NCBI RefSeq assembly: GCF_036013975.1
Contig: NZ_CP107904.1
Location: 4,403,001-4,467,000 of the forward strand
Origin: Kitasatospora sp. NBC_00458
Lineage (GTDB): Bacteria; Actinomycetota; Actinomycetes; Streptomycetales; Streptomycetaceae
Length of the DNA: 64,000 nucleotides
Direction: 5' to 3'
The position numbers were made by a program, and so were the translations under genes. The notes below the pieces were generated by a model that did no database searches, was not told the origin of the DNA, and saw only the letters and a program-made list of their open reading frames with translations. Below are positions 34,410 to 41,975 of the stretch, one piece after another. Positions within the stretch are counted from its first letter, which is position 1, and each line of letters begins with the position of its first letter.

Positions 34410-35909
34410 ATGGAGCACCACGGCCGCGCCCTCCGCGCCCCCGACCCGCGCGGGTCCCGCGCCCGGGCGCACGACCAGCACGGCCCGCACGGTCCGCTCA
34501 GCCCGAACGGCCCGCACGCTGCCGTGACCGGCGCCGCCCCGAACTCCGACCCGGACGCCGACCCGGACGCCGCCGACGCGCAGGGCGCCGGGCCGACCGC
34601 CGCGGGGCCGGACCCCCACCTCCCCGACCGGGAGGCCGGCCGGCTGGTCGTGCTGCTCGACTCCGCCTTCCTCCTCCTGCTCGCCACCTCGCTCAGCCGC
34701 TTCCTCACCCACCACCCCGGCAACCCGCGCATCCCCTGGGTGCTCGGCCTGAGCGTCGTCCTGGCCGTCGTCCAGCCGGTCGGCTCCTGGCTCGCCCACC
34801 ACCGCCCGCCGGCCCCCGGGCACCGCCGCCGGCTCTGGCCGCTGACGGTGGTGACCGCGCTCTGGGTGGTCCTGGTGCTGGTGGCGCCGAGCTTCGCGTG
34901 GTGCGCCGTCCCGCTGGTCTACACGGCGCTGCGGACCCTGCCCGCCCGGGCGGCGATCCCGCTGGTCGCGGCACTGACCCTGCTGGTGGTGGTCGGCGAG
35001 GTGCGACTGCCGGGCGGGGTCGACGCCAACCTGCTGCTGCTGCCGCCCGCCGTCGCCGCGCTGGCCACCTCGGTCTTCCTGTACATGGAGCGGCAGGCCG
35101 AGCGGCAGCGGGCGCTGATCACCGACCTGGTCCGGACCCGGCGCGAACTCGCCGCCACCGAGCGGCGGGAGGGCACCCTGGCCGAGCGCGAACGGCTGGC
35201 GATGGAGATCCACGACACCCTCGCCCAGGGGCTCTCCAGCCAGCAGATGCTGCTCCAGGCCGCCGACCGCACCTGGGACGGCGATCCGGCGACCGCGCGC
35301 GCCCACGTCCGCACCGCCGCCGAAGTGGCCGCCCGGAACCTCGCCGAGGCCCGCCGCTTCGTCCACGACCTCGCGCCGGCCGAGCTCGCCGACGGCCGCA
35401 CGCTCGACCAGGCGCTCCGCTCGCTCGCCGAGCGGGAGTCCGCCGAGAGCGGGCTGCCGGTCCGCTTCCACCTGGACGGCACGCCGGCCCCGCTGCCGGC
35501 CGCCGCCCAGTCCGCGCTGCTGCGGATCGCCCAGGGCGCGCTGGCCAACGTCCGGGAGCACGCGGGGGCGTCGGCCGCCGGGATCACGCTCTCCTTCCTC
35601 GGCGACCAGGCCGTGCTGGACGTCGCCGACGACGGCCGCGGCTTCGACCCGGACGCCCCCGGCACCGCCGCGCCCGCCGGAACCGCCGCGCCCGCCGACA
35701 CCGCGACTGCCGCCGGACCCGCCACTGCCGCCGGCAACCGCGGCCACGGCCTGCCGGCGATGCGCGCCCGGCTGCGTCAGCTCGGCGGCACCCTGACCGT
35801 GGAGAGCGCCCCCGGCGAGGGCACCGTCGTCTCCGCCGCCGTCCCGCTCGCCCCCCGTCCGAACCCGGCCCCCGCCGACCAGCACCGACCAGCCCCGGAG
35901 CCCCGATGA
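34410..35909 (+). CDS. senS: Sensor histidine kinase SenS-like
   Basis: 499 residues: a polar N-terminal extension (~78), about five membrane segments (85-230), and a NarL-type HisKA_3 with His268 (RLAMEIHDTLAQGLSSQQMLLQ). The HATPase domain has LRIAQGALANVREHAGAS, LDVADDGRGFDPDAPG, an Ala/Pro-rich insert, and GHGLPAMRARLRQLGG. In S. reticuli SenS is held in check or activated by HbpS according to redox and iron state. Its last bases overlap the SenR start (ATGA). ATG 34410 follows GAGGAG. Confidence 0.92.
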   Translation: MEHHGRALRAPDPRGSRARAHDQHGPHGPLSPNGPHAAVTGAAPNSDPDADPDAADAQGAGPTAAGPDPHLPDREAGRLVVLLDSAFLLLLATSLSRFLTHHPGNPRIPWVLGLSVVLAVVQPVGSWLAHHRPPAPGHRRRLWPLTVVTALWVVLVLVAPSFAWCAVPLVYTALRTLPARAAIPLVAALTLLVVVGEVRLPGGVDANLLLLPPAVAALATSVFLYMERQAERQRALITDLVRTRRELAATERREGTLAERERLAMEIHDTLAQGLSSQQMLLQAADRTWDGDPATARAHVRTAAEVAARNLAEARRFVHDLAPAELADGRTLDQALRSLAERESAESGLPVRFHLDGTPAPLPAAAQSALLRIAQGALANVREHAGASAAGITLSFLGDQAVLDVADDGRGFDPDAPGTAAPAGTAAPADTATAAGPATAAGNRGHGLPAMRARLRQLGGTLTVESAPGEGTVVSAAVPLAPRPNPAPADQHRPAPEPR

Positions 35910-36550
35910 ACACCGACCCCTCCCCCGCCCCGGTCCGGCTGCTGGTCTGCGACGACCACGCCGTGGTCCGGGCCGGGCTGCTCGCCCTGCTGGCCAGCGC
36001 CGGCGACATCGAGGTGGTCGGCGAGGCGAGCAGCGGCGAGGAGGCCGTCGACCTGGCCGCCGGGCTCTCGCCCCAGGTGGTGCTGATGGACCTCCAGCTC
36101 GGCGGCGGCATCGACGGCGTGGAGGCCACCCGCCGGATCACCGCGGCCCCGGGCGCACCCCACGTCCTGGTCCTCACCACGTACGACACGGACGCCGACA
36201 TCACCCGGGCGATCGGCGCGGGCGCCACCGGCTACCTGCTGAAGGCCGAGCGGCCGGAGGAGCTGTTCGCCGCGGTGCACTCGGCCGCGCAGGGCCGGAC
36301 GGTGCTCTCCCCGCCGGTCGCGTCCCGGGTGATGGCACAGATGCGGGCCCCGGCTCCGCAGCTCACCGAGCGCGAGCTGGAGATCCTCGCCCAGCTGGCC
36401 CAGGGGCTCGGGAACCGGGAGATCGCCCGCGCGCTGTTCATCAGCGAGGCCACCGTGAAGACCCATCTGGGCCGGATCTACGACAAGTTGGGCGTCGACA
36501 CCCGGGCGGGCGCGGTGGCCGTCGGCAAGGAGCGCCGCCTGCTGCGCTGA
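35906..36550 (+). CDS. senR: Response regulator SenR-like (NarL/LuxR family)
   Basis: 214 residues. The receiver starts RLLVCDDHAVVRAGLLALL, with phospho-acceptor Asp62 (VVLMDLQLGGGIDG) and Lys in GYLLKAERPEEL. The LuxR HTH is LTERELEILAQLAQGLGNREIARALFISEATVKTHLGRIYDKLGV. It is translationally coupled to the kinase. By analogy it should activate hbpS and oxidative-stress genes. Confidence 0.93.
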   Translation: MNTDPSPAPVRLLVCDDHAVVRAGLLALLASAGDIEVVGEASSGEEAVDLAAGLSPQVVLMDLQLGGGIDGVEATRRITAAPGAPHVLVLTTYDTDADITRAIGAGATGYLLKAERPEELFAAVHSAAQGRTVLSPPVASRVMAQMRAPAPQLTERELEILAQLAQGLGNREIARALFISEATVKTHLGRIYDKLGVDTRAGAVAVGKERRLLR

Positions 36551-37040
36551 GCGTCCGGACGGTCCCGCTCCGTACCGGCGGCTGGTCGGAATGCCCGGTT
36601 CCGAGGCGCTCGGGCCGCCCCGCACCCGGCCTGGATCCGGCCGTTTCCCGCCCCGTGCCCCCCTTCCCCGTGCGAACGATCCTTTCTCCCGAAGGTCTTC
36701 CCCACTCCGGCCTCCACCCGTCAGAATGTGGATGTTTCGTGGACTCGGCTATTGACAAACCAACCATGCGGTTTGTTACCGTAACGATCAACGACGCCCC
36801 GCAGAACGGGGAACCAGCCGGGCCTGTGCGGAGAGCTCTCGCCGGAGAGTGCGCCAGGGGGGACGGCGGGTGTCCTGGGGGGTCGGGGGGAGCGACGCAT
36901 CGAGTCGCGCGAACGCGGCGCGGGGCGGGTCCGGGGGGACCCGCTCCGCGCCTCCCTGCATTTCCCCCGCGCCCCGCCGCGCCCATCCGGGTAAACTGCA
37001 CCGAGTAGTGCAACACATGCCCGAGGAGGGGACCCGCCCG
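36551..37040 (+). promoter_or_regulatory. Long leader of the TetR gene with promoter and operator dyads
   Basis: TTGACA (36752-36757) overlaps the dyad ACAAACC-N8-GGTTTGT (36755-36761, 36770-36776). A second palindrome, GTTAC-C-GTAAC (36775-36785), sits where the -10 is expected. Both dyads look like TetR-type operators. The transcript would have a leader of about 250 nt with no gene in it. Confidence 0.65.
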
Positions 37041-37712
37041 ATGAGCGCAGCGAACCCGGCGTCCACCACCGGCTCACGCCGGATGCCGGAGAAACGGCAG
37101 GCCATCGCCCGCGCGGCGAGCACGGTGTTCGGGCGCGAGGGCTACACCCGGGCGAGCGTCGACGCCATCGCCACCGAGGCCGGGGTGTCCAAGCGCACCA
37201 TCTACAACCACTTCGGCGACAAGGAGAAGCTCTTCCTCTCCGTCGCCCTGGAGACCGCCGGCGAACTCACCGAGATCGTCGCCGTCCTGGCCGACCGCCA
37301 CCTGCACAAGATCGTCGACCTGGAGGCCGACCTGGTCGCCTTCGCCGTCGACCGCGCCAAGGCCGTCCTCGCCGCCGGCGAGCACTACGCACTCGGCCGG
37401 ACCATCCGCGCCGAGGCCGGCAACATCCCGCCCGACGTCCTGAACGCCTGGCTCGCTGCCGGTCCGCTCGCCTCCCAGCGCGACCTCGCCGCCCACCTCG
37501 TCCGGCTGGCCGGCCAGGACCTGCTGACGGTCGACGACCCCGACCTCGCCGCCACCCACTTCACCCTGCTCACCTTCAGCGGCGCGGCCGACCAGTCCTT
37601 CTACGGGGCCGTCCCGATCTCCGACGCCGCCCTGCACGCCACCGTCACCACCGGCGTCCAGGCGTTCCTCCGCCTCTACCGCCGCGCCGCCCCGCGCCCC
37701 GCCGGCGCCTGA
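37041..37712 (+). CDS. TetR/AcrR-family repressor (AefR-like)
   Basis: 223 residues. The HTH is RQAIARAASTVFGREGYTRASVDAIATEAGVSKRTIYNHFGDKEKLFLSVA. The C-terminal part (VDLEADLVAFAVDRAKAVLA, FTLLTFSGAADQSFYGA) matches the AefR-like TetR_C class. ATG 37041 has GAGGAGGGG 9 nt upstream; ATG 37017 is in frame but weaker. Dyads in its own promoter suggest autoregulation. It converges on the ABC permease gene, which is not necessarily its target. Confidence 0.9.
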   Translation: MSAANPASTTGSRRMPEKRQAIARAASTVFGREGYTRASVDAIATEAGVSKRTIYNHFGDKEKLFLSVALETAGELTEIVAVLADRHLHKIVDLEADLVAFAVDRAKAVLAAGEHYALGRTIRAEAGNIPPDVLNAWLAAGPLASQRDLAAHLVRLAGQDLLTVDDPDLAATHFTLLTFSGAADQSFYGAVPISDAALHATVTTGVQAFLRLYRRAAPRPAGA

Positions 37713-37845
37713 CCCCGCCCCTGGACCCGTCCCGGCCCCGTCCCGGACCCCGCCATCGGGTCCCCTCGACCCGTACGCCCCCGCGCCCCGCGTCCCCGCG
37801 CGGGTGGTCCCGCGCGGCGCCGCCGCCCGGCTCCGGGCACGGAGA

Positions 37846-37873
37846 GAGCCGCAGGTCGGATGACCTACGGCTC
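37846..37873. terminator. Hairpin between convergent genes
   Basis: GAGCCGCAGGTC (37846-37857) pairs with GACCTACGGCTC (37862-37873), one mismatch, 4-nt loop, between the TetR and permease genes. Confidence 0.65.
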
Positions 37874-37947
37874 CACCACGTCGAGCGGGCGACGGGAACC
37901 GGTCCCGCCGGGCCTTCGGGAACCCCCGCGCCCCGAAGGACGGCCGC

Positions 37948-40434
37948 TCAGGCCGACCGCTCCCGGTTCCTCAGCGCGGCCCGCGCCGGGACCCAGGTGC
38001 CCAGTCCGGCGAGCACCGCGCCGCCGGCGACCACGACCGCGAGCAGGCCGACCGGCACCACGACCGGGGCCGTGCCGCGGGTGATCCCCTCGGCGTAGGC
38101 GGTGAGCACCGCGAACGCGATCCCGAGGCCCAGCACCGTGGCGATCGCGACGGAGGCCAGGGTCTCCCAGCCGAGCATCCGGCGGACCTGCCGGCGGGTG
38201 GCACCGGTCAGCCGCAGGGCGGCGAACTCGTGGCGCCGGTCCGTGATGCTCATGGCCAGGGTGTTGAGGACCGCGATGGCGACGAAGGCGACGATCAGGC
38301 CGAGGGTGACGTAGCCGATCTGCTCACCCGTCCGGTTGCCCGTCGACAGGGCGGTGACCCGGTCCAGGACGCCGATGCCGGGCTCGGCCCGCAACGCCGC
38401 CGCCAGACCCTCCCGGGTGACACCCTCGCCCCGGACGAGCAGGTTGTCGTCGAGGGGCACGTCGACGTGCGCGGCGACCAGACCGTGCGCCAGGGTGAGG
38501 TCCCCGAAACCCATGCCCCGGGCGTACAGCGCCACGACGGTGACCTCGGTCGGGGTGCCGTCGGCGAGGGTGAGCCGGACCCGCTGGCCGACCCGGTACC
38601 CCAGCCCGTCCGCGGCCGCCGCCCTGTCCGTGCCCTCCGCCAGCCGGCCGAGGTCCCCCGCGGTCACGCCCAGGTCGAGGGTGTCCGACAGCCGCTCGGG
38701 CGTCACCGCCTGCACGGCGCGCTTCTCCAGGCCGTCCCGCACCTGGGTGTGCAGCACCCTGGTCACCGTCCGGACTCCCGGGACGGCGGCGACCGAGGCG
38801 GCGGCGGAGGCGGGCACGCGCGGCCCGACGACGAAGTCGGCGACGTTCCCGCGGTCGCGCTGCGCACCCGTGGCCCCGTCGACGGTGCTCCCGGTGAAGA
38901 GGATGGTGCAGGCCATCGCGACCAGCAGGGTCAGCGGGGTGACGACCGAGGCCAGCCGGTGCGCCGCGGCGCGCAGGTTGTGGGCGGCGAGGTAGCCGCC
39001 GACCCGGGACGCCCGCAGCGGCAGGCCCAGCACCGCGGCACCGGCCCGGGCGACCGGGGGGCCGAGCAGGGCGAGCGCCGTGCACCACAGCAGGACGGCG
39101 TTGAAGCAGACCGGGGTGGAGGACTGGTCCGAGTGCAGCACGGTGAGCAGGGCGGTGAGCACGACGGCCCCGGCGGTGGCGAGGACGCCGAGGACGATCC
39201 TGACCCAGCCGATGCGCGGCGGCTTCAGCTCGGCCTCGCCGAGGGCCTCGACCGGCTTGATGGCGGTGGCCCGGCGGGCCGAGATCCGGGCGGCGCCCCA
39301 GCCGGCGAGCAGGGTGGCGGCCGCCGCGGCGATCGCGGGGAACGGGGAGACGACCACCGGGAAGTTCGCGGGGATCACGTCCAGGGTGACGAACCGTTCG
39401 TGCAGCAGGCCGCCCAGCGGCAGACCCGCGGCGGCGCCGAGGGTTCCGGCGGCCAGGCCCACCGCGAGCGCCTCACCGCCGATCATCTTCCGGATCTGGC
39501 GTCCGGTCGCGGCGACGGCGCGCAGCACCGCGATCTCGCGCTGGCGCTGCTGGATCGACAGGCCGAAGGTGCCGACCACGACCAGCAGGGCGACGATCAG
39601 CGAGGTGCCCGCCAGGACCGCGCCCATGCTGATCAGGCGGACCTGGGCGTTGGCGGCGTCGGGGAACTCCACCCGGCCGCGGTCGTCGCCGGTGCGGACC
39701 ACGGCGGCCGGGCCGCCCGCGGTCGCGGCGCCGCCGCGGAGCAGTGCCCTGACCTCGTCGGCGGCCGCGGGCGAGGCCGGGAACACGCCGATCGCGCTGA
39801 CGGCGCCGTCGTGGCCGGCGAGCCGGCGGGCCTGCTCGGGGGCGAAGAACACCGCGGCCTGGCTGGCGAACCCCTGGGCGGTGACGCCGACGACGCGCAG
39901 CGGCAGCGTCCCGGTGGCGGTGCGGGCCTGCACCGTGGAACCGGCGGACAGCCGGGCCCGGTCGGCCGTGGTCGCGTCCAGCACGACCTCGTCGGCGGCC
40001 GACGGCGCGCTCCCCGAGGCCAGCGTCAGACCGGCCAGCGGCGCGGACTCCCAGCCGTGGCCCCACGAGTTGCGGGTGGGACCGCCGGGCAGCAGCACCG
40101 GGAACATCACCTCGGTGGCGACCGACCCCACCGAGGGCAGGGCCGCGATGCGCCCGGCCAGTGCGGCGGACACCCAGGCCCGGTCGGTGATCGGCTTGGC
40201 CTTCTCCTTGGTCTTCCCCTCGCCGCGGTCCTCGACCTGGTGGACGTCCTGGTCCCCGGTGACCACGATCGGGGCGGCGGCGTACCGTTCGGGCTCGACG
40301 CTGCCGAGGAGCCCCGTGGTCAGCAGCGTCCCGCAGCCGCAGACCAGGGCGGCCGCGCAGAACAGGGCGACGAAGGCGCCCGCGAATCCGGCCCTGCGGT
40401 GCCGGAGGGTGGCGAGGGCGAAGCTGAACATCAT
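37948..40434 (-). CDS. FtsX-like ABC transporter permease (MacB/LolC type)
   Basis: 828 residues. An N-terminal membrane helix (RHRRAGFAGAFVALFCAAALVCGCG) and a large extracytoplasmic domain precede two FtsX membrane bundles (MGAVLAGTSLIVALLVVVGTFGLSIQQRQREIAVLRAVAATGRQIRKM and LGLIVAFVAIAVLNTLAMSITDRRHEFAALRLTGATRRQVRRML). The start ATG 40434 overlaps the stop of the ATPase gene (ATGA), so the two are coupled. MacB-type exporters handle peptides, antibiotics or lipoproteins. Confidence 0.92.
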   Translation of the reverse strand: MMFSFALATLRHRRAGFAGAFVALFCAAALVCGCGTLLTTGLLGSVEPERYAAAPIVVTGDQDVHQVEDRGEGKTKEKAKPITDRAWVSAALAGRIAALPSVGSVATEVMFPVLLPGGPTRNSWGHGWESAPLAGLTLASGSAPSAADEVVLDATTADRARLSAGSTVQARTATGTLPLRVVGVTAQGFASQAAVFFAPEQARRLAGHDGAVSAIGVFPASPAAADEVRALLRGGAATAGGPAAVVRTGDDRGRVEFPDAANAQVRLISMGAVLAGTSLIVALLVVVGTFGLSIQQRQREIAVLRAVAATGRQIRKMIGGEALAVGLAAGTLGAAAGLPLGGLLHERFVTLDVIPANFPVVVSPFPAIAAAAATLLAGWGAARISARRATAIKPVEALGEAELKPPRIGWVRIVLGVLATAGAVVLTALLTVLHSDQSSTPVCFNAVLLWCTALALLGPPVARAGAAVLGLPLRASRVGGYLAAHNLRAAAHRLASVVTPLTLLVAMACTILFTGSTVDGATGAQRDRGNVADFVVGPRVPASAAASVAAVPGVRTVTRVLHTQVRDGLEKRAVQAVTPERLSDTLDLGVTAGDLGRLAEGTDRAAAADGLGYRVGQRVRLTLADGTPTEVTVVALYARGMGFGDLTLAHGLVAAHVDVPLDDNLLVRGEGVTREGLAAALRAEPGIGVLDRVTALSTGNRTGEQIGYVTLGLIVAFVAIAVLNTLAMSITDRRHEFAALRLTGATRRQVRRMLGWETLASVAIATVLGLGIAFAVLTAYAEGITRGTAPVVVPVGLLAVVVAGGAVLAGLGTWVPARAALRNRERSA

Positions 40435-41165
40435 CGGTTCCACGCTCCCAGGCGGATCATGCGGTCGGCGACCTTGGCGGCGGTCGGTCCGGACATCGTG
40501 TCGGCGACCCGGCCGTCGGCCAGGAACAGGACCTCGTCGGCGTAGGACGCGGCGACGGGGTCGTGGGTGACCATGACGATGGTCTGGCCGAGCTCGTCGA
40601 CGGTCTGCCGGAGCAGGGTCAGGACCTCACGGGCGGTCATGGTGTCGAGCGCGCCGGTGGGTTCGTCGGCGAAGAGGACCTCCGGGTCCGAGACCAGCGC
40701 CCTGGCGATGGCCACGCGCTGCTGCTGACCGCCGGACAGCTGGCCCGGGCGGTGTCCGGTCCGCTCCTGCAGCCCCACCCGTCCGACCAGTTCGGCCAGT
40801 CGGGCGCCGTCGGCCCGCCGGCCCGCGAGGCGCAGCGGCAGCGTGATGTTCTGCTCGACGGTCAGCGAGGAGATGAGGTTGAACGACTGGAACACGAACC
40901 CCGCACGCTCCCGGCGCAGTTCGGTCAGCTTCGTCTCGCTGAGCCGGGACAGGTCGGTGTCCCCCAACCGGACCGTCCCGGAGGACGGGCGGTCGAGGCC
41001 GGCCGCGCAGTGCAGGAAGGTGCTCTTGCCCGAACCGGACGGCCCCATCACGGCGGTGAACCCGCCCTTGGGCAGCCGCACCGTGACCTCCCGCAGCGCG
41101 GCGACGGCGCCCCGCCCCTTCCCGTAGACCTTGCTCACGGCTTCCAGACTGATCGCTTCGCTCAT
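40431..41165 (-). CDS. ABC transporter ATP-binding protein (MacB/LolD type)
   Basis: 244 residues with Walker A GPSGSGKS, Q-loop, signature LSGGQQQRVAIARALVSDPEVLFADEPTGALD and switch His (VMVTHDP). It is coupled to the downstream permease and divergent from the response regulator across an 86-bp region with a strong dyad, which suggests control by that regulator, as in BceRS-type modules. Confidence 0.95.
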   Translation of the reverse strand: MSEAISLEAVSKVYGKGRGAVAALREVTVRLPKGGFTAVMGPSGSGKSTFLHCAAGLDRPSSGTVRLGDTDLSRLSETKLTELRRERAGFVFQSFNLISSLTVEQNITLPLRLAGRRADGARLAELVGRVGLQERTGHRPGQLSGGQQQRVAIARALVSDPEVLFADEPTGALDTMTAREVLTLLRQTVDELGQTIVMVTHDPVAASYADEVLFLADGRVADTMSGPTAAKVADRMIRLGAWNR

Positions 41166-41209
41166 GGCCCCAAGCCTTCCGGCCCGGGGCCCGTGCGGGC
41201 AGGGACGGC

Positions 41210-41243
41210 GTCACGAGCCACCCGTGACATCGTCACGGGTAGG
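41210..41243. promoter_or_regulatory. Divergent operator with 9-bp dyad and -10
   Basis: ACCCGTGAC-ATC-GTCACGGGT (41220-41240) is a perfect dyad, and another GTCACG lies at 41210-41215. TAGGGT (41238-41243) is a -10 placed 8 nt before the response-regulator ATG. The dyad overlaps this promoter and faces the ABC operon on the other side. Confidence 0.75.
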
Positions 41244-41251
41244 GTCGTCGC

Positions 41252-41860
41252 ATGATCAGACTCCTGCTGGCGGAGGACCAACACGTGGTGCGCAGCGCGC
41301 TGGTGGCGCTGCTGGAACTGGAGCCCGACCTGGAGGTCGTCGCGCAGGCCGGCTCCGCCGACGACGTGGTGCCGCGGGCGATGGTCTTCACCCCCGACGT
41401 CGCGGTGCTCGACATCGAGATGCCGGGGCGGCTGGACGGCCTGCACGCGGCCGCCGCGCTGAAGGAGAGGCTGCCCGGCTGCCGGACGCTGATGCTCACC
41501 TCGAACGGACGGCCCGGACTGCTCCGCAGGGCCCTGGACGCGAAGGTCGACGGCTTCCTGCTGAAGACCGCGCCGCCGGAGGACCTGGTGGCCGCGATCC
41601 GGCAGGTGGCGGGCGGTGGGCGGGTGCTCGACCCGGGGCTCGCCGTGGCGGCGTGGGACCTCGCCGACAACCCGCTGACGCCGCGGGAGAACGACGTGCT
41701 GCGGGAGCTGGCCGGGGGCGCCGAACCGCCGGAGATCGCGGCGCGGCTGCACCTCTCGACCGGGACCGTCCGCAACGTGCTGACCGCGGTCGTCGGCAAG
41801 CTCGACGCCCGGAACCGGACGGACGCGGTGCGCATCGCGCGCGAGGCCGGGTGGCTGTAG
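41252..41860 (+). CDS. NarL/LuxR-family response regulator
   Basis: 202 residues. The receiver is IRLLLAEDQHVVRSALVALL with Asp54 (VAVLDIEMPG) and Lys in GFLLKTAPPEDL. The HTH is LTPRENDVLRELAGGAEPPEIAARLHLSTGTVRNVLTAVVGKL. The ATG lies 8 nt after a TAGGGT hexamer, so the message may be leaderless. It is divergent from the ABC operon and convergent with the tandem kinase, likely its partner. Confidence 0.92.
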   Translation: MIRLLLAEDQHVVRSALVALLELEPDLEVVAQAGSADDVVPRAMVFTPDVAVLDIEMPGRLDGLHAAAALKERLPGCRTLMLTSNGRPGLLRRALDAKVDGFLLKTAPPEDLVAAIRQVAGGGRVLDPGLAVAAWDLADNPLTPRENDVLRELAGGAEPPEIAARLHLSTGTVRNVLTAVVGKLDARNRTDAVRIAREAGWL

Positions 41861-41975
41861 CGCGGGCGGGTGCGCGGGCTTGCGGCCGTGCGCGAGGGTG
41901 AGGCGGCTCCCGCCGCCCTCACGACGACTGTGAGCCCACCCGCCGTACGTCCACCCCCCGTAGGCCAACCCGCCG

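Noticed and set aside
38230..40545. Long plus-strand frames opposite the ABC permease
   Set aside because: The minus strand has clear FtsX motifs, and these frames read as low-complexity GDR/QGE-rich text.
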